In this document: in pieces, positions 19,981 through 20,191 of the stretch
How the letters are laid out: every line of letters begins with the position of its first letter
Position numbering within the stretch: position 1 is the first letter of the stretch
Virus record (IMG/VR): IMGVR_UViG_3300005529_000113
Location: 1-20,191 of that record
Reading direction: 5' to 3' (one strand)
DNA from: a virus
DNA: 20,191 bases
Translations under genes and position numbers: made by a program
Notes under the pieces: generated by a model
Database searches by the model: none
Seen by the model: only the letters and a program-made list of their open reading frames with translations
Told to the model about the DNA's origin: nothing

Positions 19981-20191
19981 ATGCCTGCCACTGAAAATTA
20001 CGGTGACGGTGACGGTGACGGTTCCGGTTACGGTTCCGGTTCCGGTTACGGTTCCGGTTCCGGTTCCGGTTACGGTTCCGGTGACGGTTCCGGTTACGGT
20101 TCCGGTTCCGGTTCCGGTTCCGGTTACGGTTCCGGTTCCGGTTCCGGTTACGGTTCCGGTGACGGTTCCGGTTACGGTTCCGGTTCCGGTT
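19981..20191 (+). CDS. Gly-Ser/Tyr/Asp dipeptide-repeat protein, C-terminus cut
   Basis: The frame opens with ATG at 19981 (M-P-A-T-E-N) and then alternates X-Gly, where X is Asp, Ser or Tyr, for the rest of the window (about 32 dipeptides, no stop). Such a chain is expected to be disordered and hydrophilic, with evenly spaced tyrosines. I recall similar short proteins after DUF6948-type genes in phage and bacterial genomes but know no function. Glycine is always GGT and the others always TCC, TAC or GAC, while neighbouring genes prefer GGC, so the block expanded as DNA. What follows the repeats is outside the window. Confidence 0.75.
   Translation, partial: MPATENYGDGDGDGSGYGSGSGYGSGSGSGYGSGDGSGYGSGSGSGSGYGSGSGSGYGSGDGSGYGSGSG
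20000..20191 (+). repeat. Hexanucleotide repeat array, units GGT-TCC / GGT-TAC / GGT-GAC
   Basis: From 20000 to the window edge the sequence is an uninterrupted series of 6-base units made of GGT plus one of three codons. Longer blocks recur, such as the order Tyr-Ser-Asp-Ser-Tyr codons at about 20071-20097 and again at 20143-20172, which suggests segmental duplications within the array. The array is in frame with the gene starting at 19981. Confidence 0.95.

Larger units (their letters stand above)
1..20191. mobile_element. Interior of a Mu-type transposable phage genome with HK97-type head
   Basis: A MuA-type transposase and MuB-type ATPase, a divergently read XRE repressor and an unbroken head-assembly module occur with no host genes between them. 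The late genes all lie on the minus strand left of the repressor and the early genes on the plus strand to its right. Neither phage end is visible: the left edge cuts a structural gene and the right edge cuts a repeat-rich early gene. Terminal transposase-binding sites, tail genes and any endolysin must therefore lie outside. The divergent order resembles BcepMu-like phages rather than Mu itself; that comparison is from knowledge of those phages, not from alignment. Confidence 0.93.

Noticed and set aside
20000-20191. CRISPR array
   Set aside because: The units are 6 bases long, contiguous and in coding frame, with no spacers.
19981-20191. Variable region of a diversity-generating retroelement
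   Set aside because: The variable codons TAC, GAC and TCC would suit adenine mutagenesis, but there is no template repeat, reverse transcriptase or lectin-type domain; simple repeat expansion explains it.

Overview
The whole window reads as the interior of a transposable (Mu-type) bacteriophage genome, either a prophage or a phage contig. No host housekeeping gene, tRNA, rRNA or phage end is visible. The DNA is GC-rich and densely packed, and neighbouring genes often share a 4-base ATGA stop/start overlap. Many non-overlapping starts have an A-rich leader or a CCAGCC-type leader rather than a clear Shine-Dalgarno sequence. This fits a high-GC Gram-negative or PVC/Verrucomicrobia-like host, but that is inference: no gene here fixes the taxonomy.

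Layout. Positions 1-10257, minus strand, form the late module, read right to left. It holds an unidentified gene, two small membrane proteins with holin-like features, a membrane/coiled-coil pair, a winged-helix-like protein, a 45-aa ORF, the small terminase (Mu gp27-like), the large terminase, a 36-aa ORF, a portal protein fused to a MuF-type head morphogenesis domain, the HK97-type prohead protease and the HK97-fold major capsid protein. After an intrinsic terminator come a 33-aa ORF, a head-tail connector, an HK97 gp10-like protein and a truncated gene in the tail-terminator position. Positions 10300-11375, minus strand, hold the lysogeny control transcript: an XRE-type repressor followed by an AT-richer membrane-anchored gene that looks like a lysogenic-conversion 'moron', closed by a strong terminator. 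Positions 11376-11417 are the divergent control region, with several inverted repeats. Positions 11400-20191, plus strand, form the early module: a Ner/Cro-like small protein, small unknowns, an excisionase-like HTH protein, a DUF3102-like protein, a MuA-type transposase, a MuB-type AAA ATPase, a two-TM protein, two small unknowns, a Gam-like DNA-end protein, a protein ending in DnaA domain IV, a Gp37/Gp68 (DUF5131) cysteine-motif protein, a DUF6948-like protein, and the start of a protein made of Gly-Ser/Tyr/Asp dipeptides that the window cuts.

How it works together. The repressor would hold both early and late promoters off in the lysogen while its own transcript also expresses the moron. 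On induction the plus-strand operon makes transposase, target-selection ATPase and end-protection protein for replicative transposition. The minus-strand operon then packages DNA with a Mu-type terminase into an HK97-type head and lyses the cell. The divergent early/late arrangement differs from the collinear order of Mu and resembles the inverted early region described for BcepMu-like phages. The most interesting points are the portal-MuF fusion, the moron, the DnaA-like protein in a transposing phage, a peptide shared between transposase and Gam-like protein, the extra cysteine cluster in the DUF5131 protein, and the dipeptide-repeat protein at the right edge.
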